The notes under the pieces were generated by a model. It was not told the origin of the DNA, searched no databases, and worked only from the letters and a program-made list of their open reading frames with translations. A DNA stretch of 64,000 bases from Devosia faecipullorum (GTDB lineage: Bacteria; Pseudomonadota; Alphaproteobacteria; Rhizobiales; Devosiaceae): the NCBI RefSeq assembly GCF_015158295.1, contig NZ_JACDXV010000001.1, forward strand, positions 868,001 through 932,000, written 5' to 3'. This document shows positions 37,799-46,641 of the stretch, one piece after another. How positions within the stretch are numbered: position 1 is the stretch's first letter; the number at the start of each line of letters is the position of its first letter. Both the position numbers and the translations under genes were made by a program.

Positions 37799-39238
37799 TT
37801 AACCGGCAGAAATATAGGCGGTTTTGACAATGGTAAAAAACTCGGCGGCATAGCGCCCCTGTTCGCGCGGCCCATAGCTCGAACCTTTGCGCCCACCGAA
37901 CGGCACATGGAAATCCACCCCGGCGGTCGGCACGTTCACCATCACCATACCGGCTTCAGAATTGCGCTTGAAATGCGTCGCATGTTTCAAGGAAGTCGTG
38001 ACAATTCCAGCACTTAGGCCGAAATCGGTGTCATTCGCCACCGCCAGCGCTTCCTCGTAATCCTTCACCTTGATGACGGCAGCCACCGGTCCGAAGATTT
38101 CCTCCCGCGCTATCCGCATCTGATTGTTCGCACCGGTAAACAGCGCCGGCTGCAGGAAATAGCCTTCCGTCTCGGCATTGACGCGGTTCCCCCCCACCCG
38201 CAACTCCGCACCCTCGTCCCGGCCGATCGCGATATAATCCATGTCCTGCTTGAGCTGGTTCGGATCGACCACAGGGCCAATTTCCGTATCTTTTTCAAGG
38301 GCATGGCCCACGCGCAGATTGCGGGTCCGCTCGCAGAGCGCGTCCACGAACGCATCGTGAATGCCCTCGGTGACGATCACCCGGCTCGACGCCGTGCAGC
38401 GCTGTCCGGTAGAGAAAAATGCTGACTGGGCAACACTTTCCACCGCAACCTTAAGGTCGGCGTCGTCGAGAACTACGGTGGGATTCTTGCCGCCCATTTC
38501 CAGCTGGAACTTGCGGCCATGCTCGATCGAAGCCGCCGCCACCCGCTTGCCGGTGCTCACCGATCCGGTAAAGGAAATCCCAGCAATATCGGGGCTTTCG
38601 AGCATGGTCTGGCCCACCACCGAACCCTTGCCCATGACGAGGTTCAGCACGCCCTTGGGCAGGCCGGCCCGCACCAGAATATCGACAATGGCCCAGGTCG
38701 AACCCGGCACCAGATCCGCCGGCTTGATCACCACACTATTGCCATAGGCCAGCGCCGGCGCGATCTTCCAGGCCGGAATGGCGATGGGAAAATTCCACGG
38801 CGTGATAATGCCGATAACGCCCAGCGGCTCGCGGGTAATTTCGACGCTTACCCCCGGCCGAACCGATGGCAGCGCTTCTCCTGCAAGGCGCAGCACTTCA
38901 CCGGCGAAGAAGTCAAAAATCTGAGCAGCACGAGTAACTTCGCCGATGCCTTCCGGCAGCGTCTTGCCCTCCTCCCGGCTCAGCAATTCCCCCAATTCCT
39001 GCTTGCGCGCCAGAATTTCCTGGCTGGTCTTGGAGAGGATTGCATGACGCTCGAGAATACCCGAGCGCGACCAGGCCGGAAACGCCGCCTTCGCCGCCGC
39101 TATTGCCTGCTTAGTTTGCTCGACGCTGGCGCGCGCATAGACGCCGACCACCTCATCGATATTGGACGGATTGATGTTTTCGACGCCGTCCGCGCCCACC
39201 CATTCGCCATCGATCAGGTTCTTGTGCAATGCAGTCAT
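37799..39238 (-). CDS. aldehyde dehydrogenase, candidate alpha-ketoglutaric semialdehyde dehydrogenase
   Basis: This 479-residue NAD(P)-dependent enzyme oxidises an aldehyde to an acid. The start at 39238 gives MTALHKNLIDGEWV. Catalytic Glu is in LEMGGKNP and catalytic Cys in FFSTGQRCTASSR; the cofactor loop FTGSVSTGKRVA is present. The overall sequence (for example EITREPLGVIGIITPWNFPI and VDPNQLKQDMDY) looks like dehydrogenases of 2,5-dioxopentanoate. The gene directly upstream encodes a FAH-fold dehydratase, which supports conversion of 2-keto-3-deoxy-pentonate to 2-oxoglutarate. Substrate remains inference. Confidence 0.88.
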   Translation of the reverse strand: MTALHKNLIDGEWVGADGVENINPSNIDEVVGVYARASVEQTKQAIAAAKAAFPAWSRSGILERHAILSKTSQEILARKQELGELLSREEGKTLPEGIGEVTRAAQIFDFFAGEVLRLAGEALPSVRPGVSVEITREPLGVIGIITPWNFPIAIPAWKIAPALAYGNSVVIKPADLVPGSTWAIVDILVRAGLPKGVLNLVMGKGSVVGQTMLESPDIAGISFTGSVSTGKRVAAASIEHGRKFQLEMGGKNPTVVLDDADLKVAVESVAQSAFFSTGQRCTASSRVIVTEGIHDAFVDALCERTRNLRVGHALEKDTEIGPVVDPNQLKQDMDYIAIGRDEGAELRVGGNRVNAETEGYFLQPALFTGANNQMRIAREEIFGPVAAVIKVKDYEEALAVANDTDFGLSAGIVTTSLKHATHFKRNSEAGMVMVNVPTAGVDFHVPFGGRKGSSYGPREQGRYAAEFFTIVKTAYISAG

Positions 39239-39282
39239 AACGATGCCTTTGTCGGTAAGCGCCCAGAAGAAAAGCGCTGAAA

Positions 39283-40434
39283 TCAGAGTAGGTTGGCGCG
39301 CGCCAGGTCGCGTAGCAGATGACTGGCGCCATAGGTCCAGGGCGCGCATTTGGTGGAGAGATTTACCCGGTTGGACAATGTGCCAAGGCTTGGTGTCGAA
39401 ATGGAGACCATGTCTCCAACCTTGTGGGTAAAGCCCTTGCCCACGCCGTCCCGGTCCTGCACCGGCGCGAACATGGTTCCGAGATACAGCACCAGCCCGT
39501 CGGGATATTGATGATGCGCCCCGATCGTCGCGGCAACCAGCGATTCCGGGCTTCTCGAGATTTCCGCCATGTTGGAATGGCCTTCGAGCACGAAGCCGTC
39601 GTCGCCCACGACGCGCAGCGAAATTTCCGCCTGCTTGACCGTTTCCAGCGTAAAATCTTCGTCGAAAAGCCGCACGAACGGCCCCAGCGACGCTGACGCA
39701 TTATTGTCCTTCGCCTTGCCCAACAGTAGGGCTGAACGGCCTTCGATGTCGCGCAGATTGACGTCATTGCCCAGCGTCGCGCCAATAATTTCGCCTGTGC
39801 TGGTCACCAGCAGAGCCACTTCAGGCTCGGGATTGTTCCAGCTCGAACTGGGATGCAGGCCCACTTCTGCACCATGGCCGACAGCGCTCATCGGCTGGCC
39901 CTTGGTGAAGATTTCCGCGTCCGGCCCGATACCGACCTCAAGATACTGGCTCCACACGCCTTTTTCGATCAGCGCCGTCTTCACCTTCATGGCGGCGTCC
40001 GAGCCGGGCACCAATTGCGACAGATCTGTGCCGATCAGCTCGAGAATTTCCGAGCGCAATGCATCGGCGCGGGATTTATCGCCACGCGCCTGCTCCTCGA
40101 TCACCCGCTCCAGCAGAGACACGACGAAGGTGACGCCAGATGCCTTGATGGCCTGCAGATCGATTGGAACCAGCAGACGCGGCAGATCGTCCCGTGCATT
40201 TCCGGCTAAGGCATTGGCGAGCACCGCGTCGATGTCGCCTACAATCCGGCCCGGTGCATTGCGCACATGCTGGGCGGCACGCCTGGATTCGGCCACGTCC
40301 CGCACGCTCGCCATGCCGCGCGCGGTGATATCCACCAGCTTGCCCTCCCGAACCGTAACGATGCGCGGATGGTCAAATCCACCAATCCAGGCTCGACCGA
40401 CAAGCAGGCCATCGGGAATGTGATCGATGCTCAT
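39283..40434 (-). CDS. fumarylacetoacetate hydrolase-fold protein, candidate 2-keto-3-deoxy-pentonate dehydratase
   Basis: This 383-residue protein has the FAH fold at its C-terminal half: the metal-binding acids of NPEPEVALLV, then GATLGNDVNLRDIEGRSALL and lysine in GKAKDNNAS. AGGGGG lies just upstream of the ATG. Its length and its pairing with a ketoglutaric-semialdehyde-type dehydrogenase 44 bases downstream resemble XylX of the Weimberg D-xylose pathway. No sugar dehydrogenase or pentonate dehydratase gene is nearby, so the substrate (xylonate, arabonate or other) is open. Confidence 0.82.
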   Translation of the reverse strand: MSIDHIPDGLLVGRAWIGGFDHPRIVTVREGKLVDITARGMASVRDVAESRRAAQHVRNAPGRIVGDIDAVLANALAGNARDDLPRLLVPIDLQAIKASGVTFVVSLLERVIEEQARGDKSRADALRSEILELIGTDLSQLVPGSDAAMKVKTALIEKGVWSQYLEVGIGPDAEIFTKGQPMSAVGHGAEVGLHPSSSWNNPEPEVALLVTSTGEIIGATLGNDVNLRDIEGRSALLLGKAKDNNASASLGPFVRLFDEDFTLETVKQAEISLRVVGDDGFVLEGHSNMAEISRSPESLVAATIGAHHQYPDGLVLYLGTMFAPVQDRDGVGKGFTHKVGDMVSISTPSLGTLSNRVNLSTKCAPWTYGASHLLRDLARANLL

Positions 40435-40611
40435 TTTCGCCCCCTAGCATGTCAGTCATTTTTGACCAGCGCGGCCGATCCGGCAAGACCCGGCCAATTT
40501 GGTTCTTCGGCCGACCACGTCGTCCCTTGTTCAAGTCCGGTTCATCTGCGCCGCAATATCGACGCATTGGCTCGGGAATCCTCCCCCGCGCAAAAACCAA
40601 AGGAGTTTGCC

Positions 40612-41328
40612 ATGCCTTACCTCAGCGCTCTCGTCCCCTTCGCTCTGCTTGCCACTGCCCTGCCTGCCTATGCCGGCACTATCGCCATCGAGGGCCGGGG
40701 CGAAGTGCGGGCGGCGCCGGACATGGCGACCATCAATTCCGGCGTCACCACCCAGGGCGCAACGGCACGCGAGGCGCTCGACGCCAATACCGGCGCCATG
40801 ACCGAATTGATCGCCGCCCTCAAGGATGCCGGCATCGAGGCGCGCGACATCCAGACCTCCGGCTTTTCGGTCAATCCGAACTACGTCTATTCCGATGCTC
40901 GCGACGAGCTCGGCTATTCCCTGCCGCCGCGTATCAATGGCTATCAGGTGTCCAACTCGGTGACCGTAGTGGTGCGCGATCTTGAAGATCTGGGCGCCAT
41001 TCTCGACAAATCCGTCACCGTCGGCGCAAATACCATCAATGGCGTATCTTTCTCCATCGCCGATCCTTCCGAACTGCTCAATGAAGCGCGCAAATCCGCC
41101 TTTGCCGATGCTCGCGCCAAGGCCGAGCTTTACGCCAGCGTCGCCGGCGCGGAATTGGGGGAGCTTGAATCGATCACGGAACGCCAGGATTTCAACGGTC
41201 CTCAGCCTTATCCGATGTATGCGCGCGCCGAAGTTCAGGCCGCCTCAGCTGTTCCGGTGGAGGCAGGCGAATTGAGCTTCGCCATCACGGTCAACGTGGA
41301 GTGGGATTTGGACAACACAAAGAACTAA
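40612..41328 (+). CDS. SIMPL-domain periplasmic protein
   Basis: This 238-residue protein has AGGAG six bases before its ATG and a signal peptide ending AYAG. The mature part is one SIMPL (DUF541) domain: IAIEGRGEVRAAPDMATINS at the start, then the helix TGAMTELIAALKDAGIEARD and TSGFSVNPNYVY, and a C-terminal AKAELYASVAGAELGELESI. Family members form ring-shaped oligomers in the envelope; roles are poorly known. It is monocistronic. Confidence 0.88.
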   Translation: MPYLSALVPFALLATALPAYAGTIAIEGRGEVRAAPDMATINSGVTTQGATAREALDANTGAMTELIAALKDAGIEARDIQTSGFSVNPNYVYSDARDELGYSLPPRINGYQVSNSVTVVVRDLEDLGAILDKSVTVGANTINGVSFSIADPSELLNEARKSAFADARAKAELYASVAGAELGELESITERQDFNGPQPYPMYARAEVQAASAVPVEAGELSFAITVNVEWDLDNTKN

Positions 41329-41397
41329 TCCACAATTGATCGGCTGGCCTGCCTTGTTTTGGCCAAACCAGATCGGCCATTGGCTCGTTGTTACATG

Positions 41398-41500
41398 AAG
41401 GCAGGGCGAGTCCTCCTCCTGCCTTCGTGTTCCCGGATCCCCTCATGCAGGGGGCTTGGGCGGTGGGGACGGTTCCACCGTAGTCAACTCCGTCCCCACC
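41398..41500. repeat. two inverted repeats between the SIMPL and TauE genes
   Basis: GAAGGCAGG (41398-41406) pairs with CCTGCCTTC (41418-41426), and GGTGGGGACGG (41462-41472) pairs perfectly with CCGTCCCCACC (41490-41500). Neither has a U-run. The second is followed by AACCCTTCCC, the wording of common dispersed CT-rich repeats. They sit between convergent genes and may act as weak bidirectional terminators. Confidence 0.5.
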
Positions 41501-41537
41501 AACCCTTCCCGGCGCAAGTCCGTCGGCAGAGGAAAGT

Positions 41538-42368
41538 CTATCCCTGCAACACCGTCCACAGCATGTTGGTGCCCACGACAGTTAGGAAGGCCGCGAAGAC
41601 GTATTTGAGCGTTTTCTGATCGAGTCGATGCGCCAGCGCCGCACCGGCCGGCGCGAAGATGGCGGCCAATATGCCGACAAGCGCGAGGGCCGGCAGATTG
41701 ATGAACCCGACGCTGCCAGGCGGCAGGTCGGCAGCGCCCCAGCCGGAAATCAGAAATCCTGCCGTGCCGGAAACGGCAATGGCCACCCCGATCGCCGCAG
41801 ATGTCCCGACAGCATTGTGCATGGTCCGCCCGAAGGCGAGCAGCGTCGGCACGGTCAGCGAGCCGCCGCCAATGCCCATCAGCGAAGACAGATAGCCGAC
41901 AACGAAAGCCGACAGCCGGTGCACCCAGGCGACATCCTTGAGGTGGCCCATCAGCTTGGTCTGAAACGAAAAAATGATGTTCGCCGCGATGAGGAAGGCA
42001 AGCACCGCGAAGACGATGCGCAGCAGGTCTCCTGAAAACCAGCCCGCCAGCAAACCGCCGATGAAGGTTCCGGCGACGATGAAGGGCACCCAGAGCTTCA
42101 AGACGCCGACGTCGAGCGCGCCGCGCTTGTGATGCGCCCGGGCGCTCATGATGCCAGTGGGAATGATGATGGCCAGCGATGTGCCTACCGCCACGTGCTG
42201 CACCACGGCAGGATCATAGCCCATCAGCAGCAGGCTGTTGGCGAGTGCCGGCACGATGACTGCCCCACCACCGATGCCCAACAACCCCGCGGCTACACCC
42301 GACAGTACGCCCGTGATCCCCATGGCCAGCGCGAACGGCCAATAGCTGGCGACCAGTCCCCAATCCAT
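41538..42368 (-). CDS. TauE/SafE-family anion exporter
   Basis: This 276-residue membrane protein has eight predicted helices in two halves, each with a Gly-rich signature: GVAAGLLGIGGGAVIVPALA and SSLMGIGGGSLTVPTLLAFG. Family members move sulfite, sulfoacetate or related organosulfur anions. The substrate cannot be inferred here. Its ATG is two bases after the yjbQ stop, so the two genes are surely co-transcribed. Confidence 0.92.
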   Translation of the reverse strand: MDWGLVASYWPFALAMGITGVLSGVAAGLLGIGGGAVIVPALANSLLLMGYDPAVVQHVAVGTSLAIIIPTGIMSARAHHKRGALDVGVLKLWVPFIVAGTFIGGLLAGWFSGDLLRIVFAVLAFLIAANIIFSFQTKLMGHLKDVAWVHRLSAFVVGYLSSLMGIGGGSLTVPTLLAFGRTMHNAVGTSAAIGVAIAVSGTAGFLISGWGAADLPPGSVGFINLPALALVGILAAIFAPAGAALAHRLDQKTLKYVFAAFLTVVGTNMLWTVLQG

Positions 42369-42370
42369 AT

Positions 42371-42790
42371 TCAGTCTCCAATAATGTGCAGCACGATTTC
42401 ACGCCGGTGCCGCTGGTGCCGATGCTCGAACAGGTAGAGGCCTTGCCAAGTGCCCAGAACCGGCCGCGAGCCGCTGACGGGAATGCCTATGGAAGTCTGG
42501 GTCAGCGCCGCCTTGATATGGGCCGGCATGTCGTCCGGCCCCTCATTCGCATGCGCCACCCAGTCCATGCCCTCGGGCACCAGGCGCCGAAAAAATCCCA
42601 ACAGGTCCGCCTGCACGTCCGGATCGGCATTTTCCTGAATCAGCAGCGAACAGGACGTGTGCCGGACATAGGCGGTCAACAGCCCCGTATTCAGTCCGGA
42701 CTGGGCGACAAAGCTCCGCAGCGCGTGGGTGAGATCATAAAACCCCTGCCCTTCCGTCTGCGTGACGATGGTGTCGATAGCCTGCTGCAT
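42371..42790 (-). CDS. YjbQ/UPF0047 family protein
   Basis: This 139-residue protein carries the family signature HTSCSLLIQENADPDVQADL and the later WVAHANEGPDDMPAHIKAAL, with C-terminal HRHQRHRREIVLHIIG. YjbQ has weak thiamine-phosphate synthase activity in Escherichia coli, but its main role is not settled. It sits just upstream of the TauE-type gene with a 2-base gap. Confidence 0.92.
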   Translation of the reverse strand: MQQAIDTIVTQTEGQGFYDLTHALRSFVAQSGLNTGLLTAYVRHTSCSLLIQENADPDVQADLLGFFRRLVPEGMDWVAHANEGPDDMPAHIKAALTQTSIGIPVSGSRPVLGTWQGLYLFEHRHQRHRREIVLHIIGD

Positions 42791-43046
42791 GAATACGCAC
42801 TACCATGTTTGAGACTTGGATTGGGAGACCGTCTCCGCCCAATCCGTCCATTGCCCAATTCCCGCCCCAATGACCCGGCCATTTCCGTCGGGACAGCGCG
42901 ATGGGAACCATGAGGAAAGCCCGGCGTTCGGGCTGTGCGGGGCCAAACGGGCGTATTCACTGACGCCCCCTTGTCCATTCAGGGTGGGTTCAGGAAACAC
43001 CCACGATGCTCGACAGAAGTGTGCCAAACACAAAGGAATCAAGAAT

Positions 43047-45215
43047 ATGCGCCTCAAGACCTGGCTGCTCACCGGAACCAGCATCGGCTTCATGGCCTTT
43101 GCGCCGCTCTTGGCACTGGCCCAAGACGCCGAATTGCAATCGGCCTACGGCGCCTATATCGCCGCGCAGGCGTCCGGGGATGCTGCAGCGCTCGAAGCAG
43201 CGCGGGCCGAATTGACCGAATTGTGTATCGTGGGCGGTTTTTCCAGCCTCGATGAGTGTATCGCTGCCTTGAACGCCATTGCCGCCCCTGCCCCCGCGCC
43301 GGTATCGGAGCCAGAGCCGCAGCCTGAGCCCGAGCCCATCATCGAAGAGCCGGCCCCTCCGCCAGAGCCTGCTCCGGCGCCTGAACCCGCACCCCAGCCC
43401 GAACCGACACCTGCGCCGGAACCGGCACCCGCGCCGGTAGTCGAGGCGCCTGCACCACAGCCTGAACCCGCTGTTGAAGCACCTGCACCTCAACCGCAGC
43501 CAGAGCCGCCTGCGCCCGAACCGGTTGTGGAGGCACCTGCTGCACCTGAGCCCGAGCCCGCAGTGGAAGAACCGGCAGTGCAAGAACCTGCCGCGCAGCA
43601 GCCTGCCATCGAGCAGCCGGCCGCCCCGACGCGAGACTATGCCGGTTTGCTGGACGAGCAGGTGACGCTTTATGAGAATGCCGTCTTTGACCTGCTCGCA
43701 GGCGGCGATGCCGATGCGGCACGAACCGAAATGGCCGCGGCTCGCGACGGGATCGCTGCGCTCTGTGCCGAACTGGGCCAGACGGACATTGCTGCCTGCC
43801 TTGCGCAATATGGCCTCGAACTGCCGGCCATGCCGGCAATCGACCAGCCTGCCGCGCCGGTAGAACAGCCTGCCGTCGAACAGCCTGTCCTTGAGCAGCC
43901 CGCCGTAGATCAGCCTGCGCCGCTTGAAGAGGTGACCTCCGAAGGCGAGATTGCCGAGCCCATCGTCGAATTGCCCAAGGGCGTGACTGCCGAGCAGATC
44001 GCTCCCGTGCTTGACAGCGTCAAGGATGAAGAGGTCCTTCCGGCTGCAGAGACCACCGAAGCGGTGGCCGCGCCGGAGACCCCTCCCGCACCGCCCCCGG
44101 CCAGCGACGAACAGGCCCAATCGGAAGCAATTCGGACCCTCGCGGTCGAGCCTGTTGCAGCCGTCACGGCGGAACAGGGCACCGAGATTACGGCTACGAC
44201 GAACACCACAATCAACCAGACCGTCATCAACAATTACATCAACAACATCACCAACAACGTCACCAACACGGTCACCAATGTCGATAATTCGACCAATGTG
44301 ACGCAGAACAACATTGGCCAGCAGAACAATGTCACCGTGGTGGAAGCTCCCGTCGTGCAGACCAATACCGGTGACATGATCGCCCAGGTGATCCTGCAGG
44401 TCGGCACGCAGTTGATCGTCAATTCGATCGGCCAGGACACCGACCGCTTCTACAATCCGCAGCAGGACGAGATTTTCTACGAAAACCTCTCCAATGGCCG
44501 CGTCCGCGAGGTGATTACCCGCCCCGACGGCACTCAGATCGTCACCATCCGCAACCGCAATGGTGATATTCTCCGCCGCTCGCGCATCGACCCCAATGGA
44601 CGTGAATACGTGCTGGCCTATTTCGACGACCGCTATGGCAACCAGCTCGATACCTGGCGCGATCCTGGCCTCGACCTGCCGCCGCTGCGGCTGAACATTC
44701 CGGTGCGTGACTATGTTCTGGATGCCCGCTATGCCGATGACCGGCAATTGGAGCAGTTCTTTGCCCAGCCGCCGGTGGAACAGGTCGCACGCCTCTATTC
44801 CATTGACGAGGTCAAGCGCTCAGCCCGCCTGCGGGACAGCGTGCGCAAGCTGGAAGTGGGCAATCTCACATTTGATACCGGCGCTGCCACTATCGGTCGC
44901 GATCAGGTCCGGGCCCTGTCAGGCGTCGCCAACGCCATGCTGGCCCTTCTGGATCGCAATCCCAACGAAACCTTCCTGATCGAAGGTCATACAGACGCGG
45001 TGGGGTCCGATATTTCCAACCTGCGCCTGTCGGACTTGCGCGCCGCGACCGTGGCTCGCGTCCTGTCCGACTTCTACGGGGTGCCGCCGGAAAATCTGGC
45101 AACACAGGGCTATGGCGAACGCTATCTCAAGATCCGCACCGAAGCGGCGGAACGCGAAAATCGTCGTGTCACCATTCGCCGCATCACTCCGCTGATCACC
45201 GTCGCCAGCCGATAG
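43047..45215 (+). CDS. large modular OmpA-family envelope protein
   Basis: The ATG at 43047 has AAGGA upstream and gives a signal peptide ending LLALAQ. The 722-residue protein then shows five zones. A helical module with paired Cys lies at about 26-75 (ELTELCIVGGFSSLDECIAAL). A Pro/Glu/Ala spacer covers about 75-200. A related helical module lies at about 203-265 (GIAALCAELGQTDIAACLAQ), followed by a second Pro/Gln spacer. An Asn/Thr/Val-rich ladder is at about 390-430 (INQTVINNYINNITNNVTN). A DUF-like region with DPNGREYVLAYFDDRYG precedes the OmpA C-domain (about 600-722: FDTGAATIGRDQ, IEGHTDAVGSDISNLRLSDL and ENRRVTIRRI). It should link the peptidoglycan to the outer membrane or surface. 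No outer-membrane barrel is visible. Confidence 0.85.
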   Translation: MRLKTWLLTGTSIGFMAFAPLLALAQDAELQSAYGAYIAAQASGDAAALEAARAELTELCIVGGFSSLDECIAALNAIAAPAPAPVSEPEPQPEPEPIIEEPAPPPEPAPAPEPAPQPEPTPAPEPAPAPVVEAPAPQPEPAVEAPAPQPQPEPPAPEPVVEAPAAPEPEPAVEEPAVQEPAAQQPAIEQPAAPTRDYAGLLDEQVTLYENAVFDLLAGGDADAARTEMAAARDGIAALCAELGQTDIAACLAQYGLELPAMPAIDQPAAPVEQPAVEQPVLEQPAVDQPAPLEEVTSEGEIAEPIVELPKGVTAEQIAPVLDSVKDEEVLPAAETTEAVAAPETPPAPPPASDEQAQSEAIRTLAVEPVAAVTAEQGTEITATTNTTINQTVINNYINNITNNVTNTVTNVDNSTNVTQNNIGQQNNVTVVEAPVVQTNTGDMIAQVILQVGTQLIVNSIGQDTDRFYNPQQDEIFYENLSNGRVREVITRPDGTQIVTIRNRNGDILRRSRIDPNGREYVLAYFDDRYGNQLDTWRDPGLDLPPLRLNIPVRDYVLDARYADDRQLEQFFAQPPVEQVARLYSIDEVKRSARLRDSVRKLEVGNLTFDTGAATIGRDQVRALSGVANAMLALLDRNPNETFLIEGHTDAVGSDISNLRLSDLRAATVARVLSDFYGVPPENLATQGYGERYLKIRTEAAERENRRVTIRRITPLITVASR

Positions 45216-45240
45216 ACGGTTCAACAATGACAAAAGGCGG

Positions 45241-45267
45241 AGGCCGGGCGCAATGCCCGGCCTTTTG
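45241..45267 (+). terminator. rho-independent terminator after the OmpA-family gene
   Basis: AGGCCGGGC and GCCCGGCCT form a 9-bp stem around a 5-base loop, followed by TTTTG. It lies 26 bases after the stop. Confidence 0.85.
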
Positions 45268-45468
45268 CGTTGCGCTGCACTGCAAACACAAATTCCTTGG
45301 AAAAGCCGCAATCCAAGCAGGAGGACCTCGCCCGGAAACAAATCTAAGTTATTGTCGAACATAAAGAATTTCTTAGAAAATTACGCATCCACAGTGGAAT
45401 CACAATATCGGGAACAATTCCCCGGTCCCTCGCGTTTTTTAGCCAGCGTTGAAACAAAGGAGCGCATG

Positions 45469-45861
45469 ATGGCTACCCCCGAACGCGATAATGTTTATAG
45501 CAATGACGGCAATCGGACCGTCTATACCCGCGAGAGCAATGGTACTGGCTGGTTCGTCGGCATCATTGTTGCGCTGGCCCTGCTGGCAATCGGCTATCTG
45601 GTCTTTTCGGCCAATTCCGGCCCTACCACTACCGTTGATGTGAATGGCGCCCCGGCGGTGACCGCTCCAGCGACCGATCCCGCCTCGGCTCCGGCCCCCG
45701 CCCCAATGACGGAAACTCCGATGGCACCCGAAGTTGCCCCGATGACCGAAGCTCCGGCGATTGATGCCGCTCCGGTTCCGGCCGAAGCCCCCGCTGCCAC
45801 GGATATTCCGGCAGCTCCAGCCGCTGAACCGGCTGCTCCGGCCGCCGCACCGGGCGCCTAA
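45469..45861 (+). CDS. membrane-anchored Ala/Pro-rich protein
   Basis: The second of two adjacent ATGs (45469) is used because AAAGGAG is six bases upstream. The 130-residue protein has a short cytosolic N-terminus (about 1-27), one transmembrane helix (WFVGIIVALALLAIGYLVFS), and a periplasmic tail of about 80 residues made almost only of Ala, Pro, Glu, Thr and Met in loose repeats (PAPAPMTETPMAPEVAPMTE). It resembles low-complexity envelope proteins with no known role. A terminator follows. Confidence 0.7.
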   Translation: MATPERDNVYSNDGNRTVYTRESNGTGWFVGIIVALALLAIGYLVFSANSGPTTTVDVNGAPAVTAPATDPASAPAPAPMTETPMAPEVAPMTEAPAIDAAPVPAEAPAATDIPAAPAAEPAAPAAAPGA

Positions 45862-45903
45862 AAGTCGTCCCTGAGGCCTGCCTCTCCCGGTATGGCCTCC
45901 GAA

Positions 45904-45928
45904 GGCCCCGGCTTCCCACCGGGGTCTT
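45904..45928 (+). terminator. terminator after the Ala/Pro-rich gene
   Basis: CCCCGG and CCGGGG form the core of the stem around a 7-base loop, followed by TCTTTCTATTT. It lies between convergent genes. Confidence 0.65.
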
Positions 45929-45929
45929 T

Positions 45930-46550
45930 CTATTTGATGAGCGGTCGAACCTTCTGTCTGAGGATGGTTCGCAGTTTCTCCGGCGCGGTCCTGCGCGGAT
46001 CGCTGAGATAAATTTCATGATGTGGCCCAGCGAAATCGAACCCCATTTCCGGCATCAGTCGATCATGAAGATAGACAAGAACCGGGCCCTCATCGTCGTA
46101 TCTGCCAATATGCAGCGCCTGCAGACACAGCCCTTCCTCTAGAACCGCCACACGCAGGCTTTCCGGCGTCGCGCCCAATTTTCCTGCGGCCTTGGCCCAC
46201 GCAGCGTCCTCAATCTCCTCGTCCACCCATTCAGGCAACATGATCATCGCGGTCCAGCGCCATTTATCCTTGCGCCGCGCGACGAAATCTCCGGGATTTT
46301 CGGAATACCAGAGCCCCTCGAGCGGCGGCACGACGTAGTCAATGGCACGGGATGCCTTCACCGCGAACTTGGCCGAATAGCTCAAGGTGTAAAGCCATTG
46401 CACGGCGCGTGCGTAGTCAGGGTGGGTGTTGGGGTCGCCGGCGCCGTCGATCATGGCGAAACGAATTGCCGGCACGACGATTGGCGCGAATTCCCGATTT
46501 TTGGGGGCGTATAGCGCCTTCATCGTCTTGCGGACGTCGAATTTTTTCAT
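45930..46550 (-). CDS. GyrI-like small-molecule-binding domain protein
   Basis: This 206-residue protein is a standalone GyrI-like domain of the kind seen in YdhM-type families: APIVVPAIRFAMIDGAGDPN near the start, then YVVPPLEGLWYSENPGDFVA and KWRWTAMIMLPEWVDEE, and a C-terminal IYLSDPRRTAPEKLRTILR. Such domains bind hydrophobic small molecules, and some hydrolyse cyclopropanoid toxins. It has no DNA-binding part. The ligand is unknown. Confidence 0.85.
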   Translation of the reverse strand: MKKFDVRKTMKALYAPKNREFAPIVVPAIRFAMIDGAGDPNTHPDYARAVQWLYTLSYSAKFAVKASRAIDYVVPPLEGLWYSENPGDFVARRKDKWRWTAMIMLPEWVDEEIEDAAWAKAAGKLGATPESLRVAVLEEGLCLQALHIGRYDDEGPVLVYLHDRLMPEMGFDFAGPHHEIYLSDPRRTAPEKLRTILRQKVRPLIK

Positions 46551-46641
46551 ATCCGTCCCCGATCCGCCCTACTTTTTAGTCATCGCCGTTGCGAAAATCT
46601 TAGCCGATCCCCATCTTCGACCGCAATCCACGGGAGCCGCC

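Noticed and set aside
42990-44747. 585-codon open frame antisense to the OmpA-family gene
   Set aside because: Its Cys/Arg/Gly-rich repeats are the complement of the Pro/Glu spacer on the other strand.
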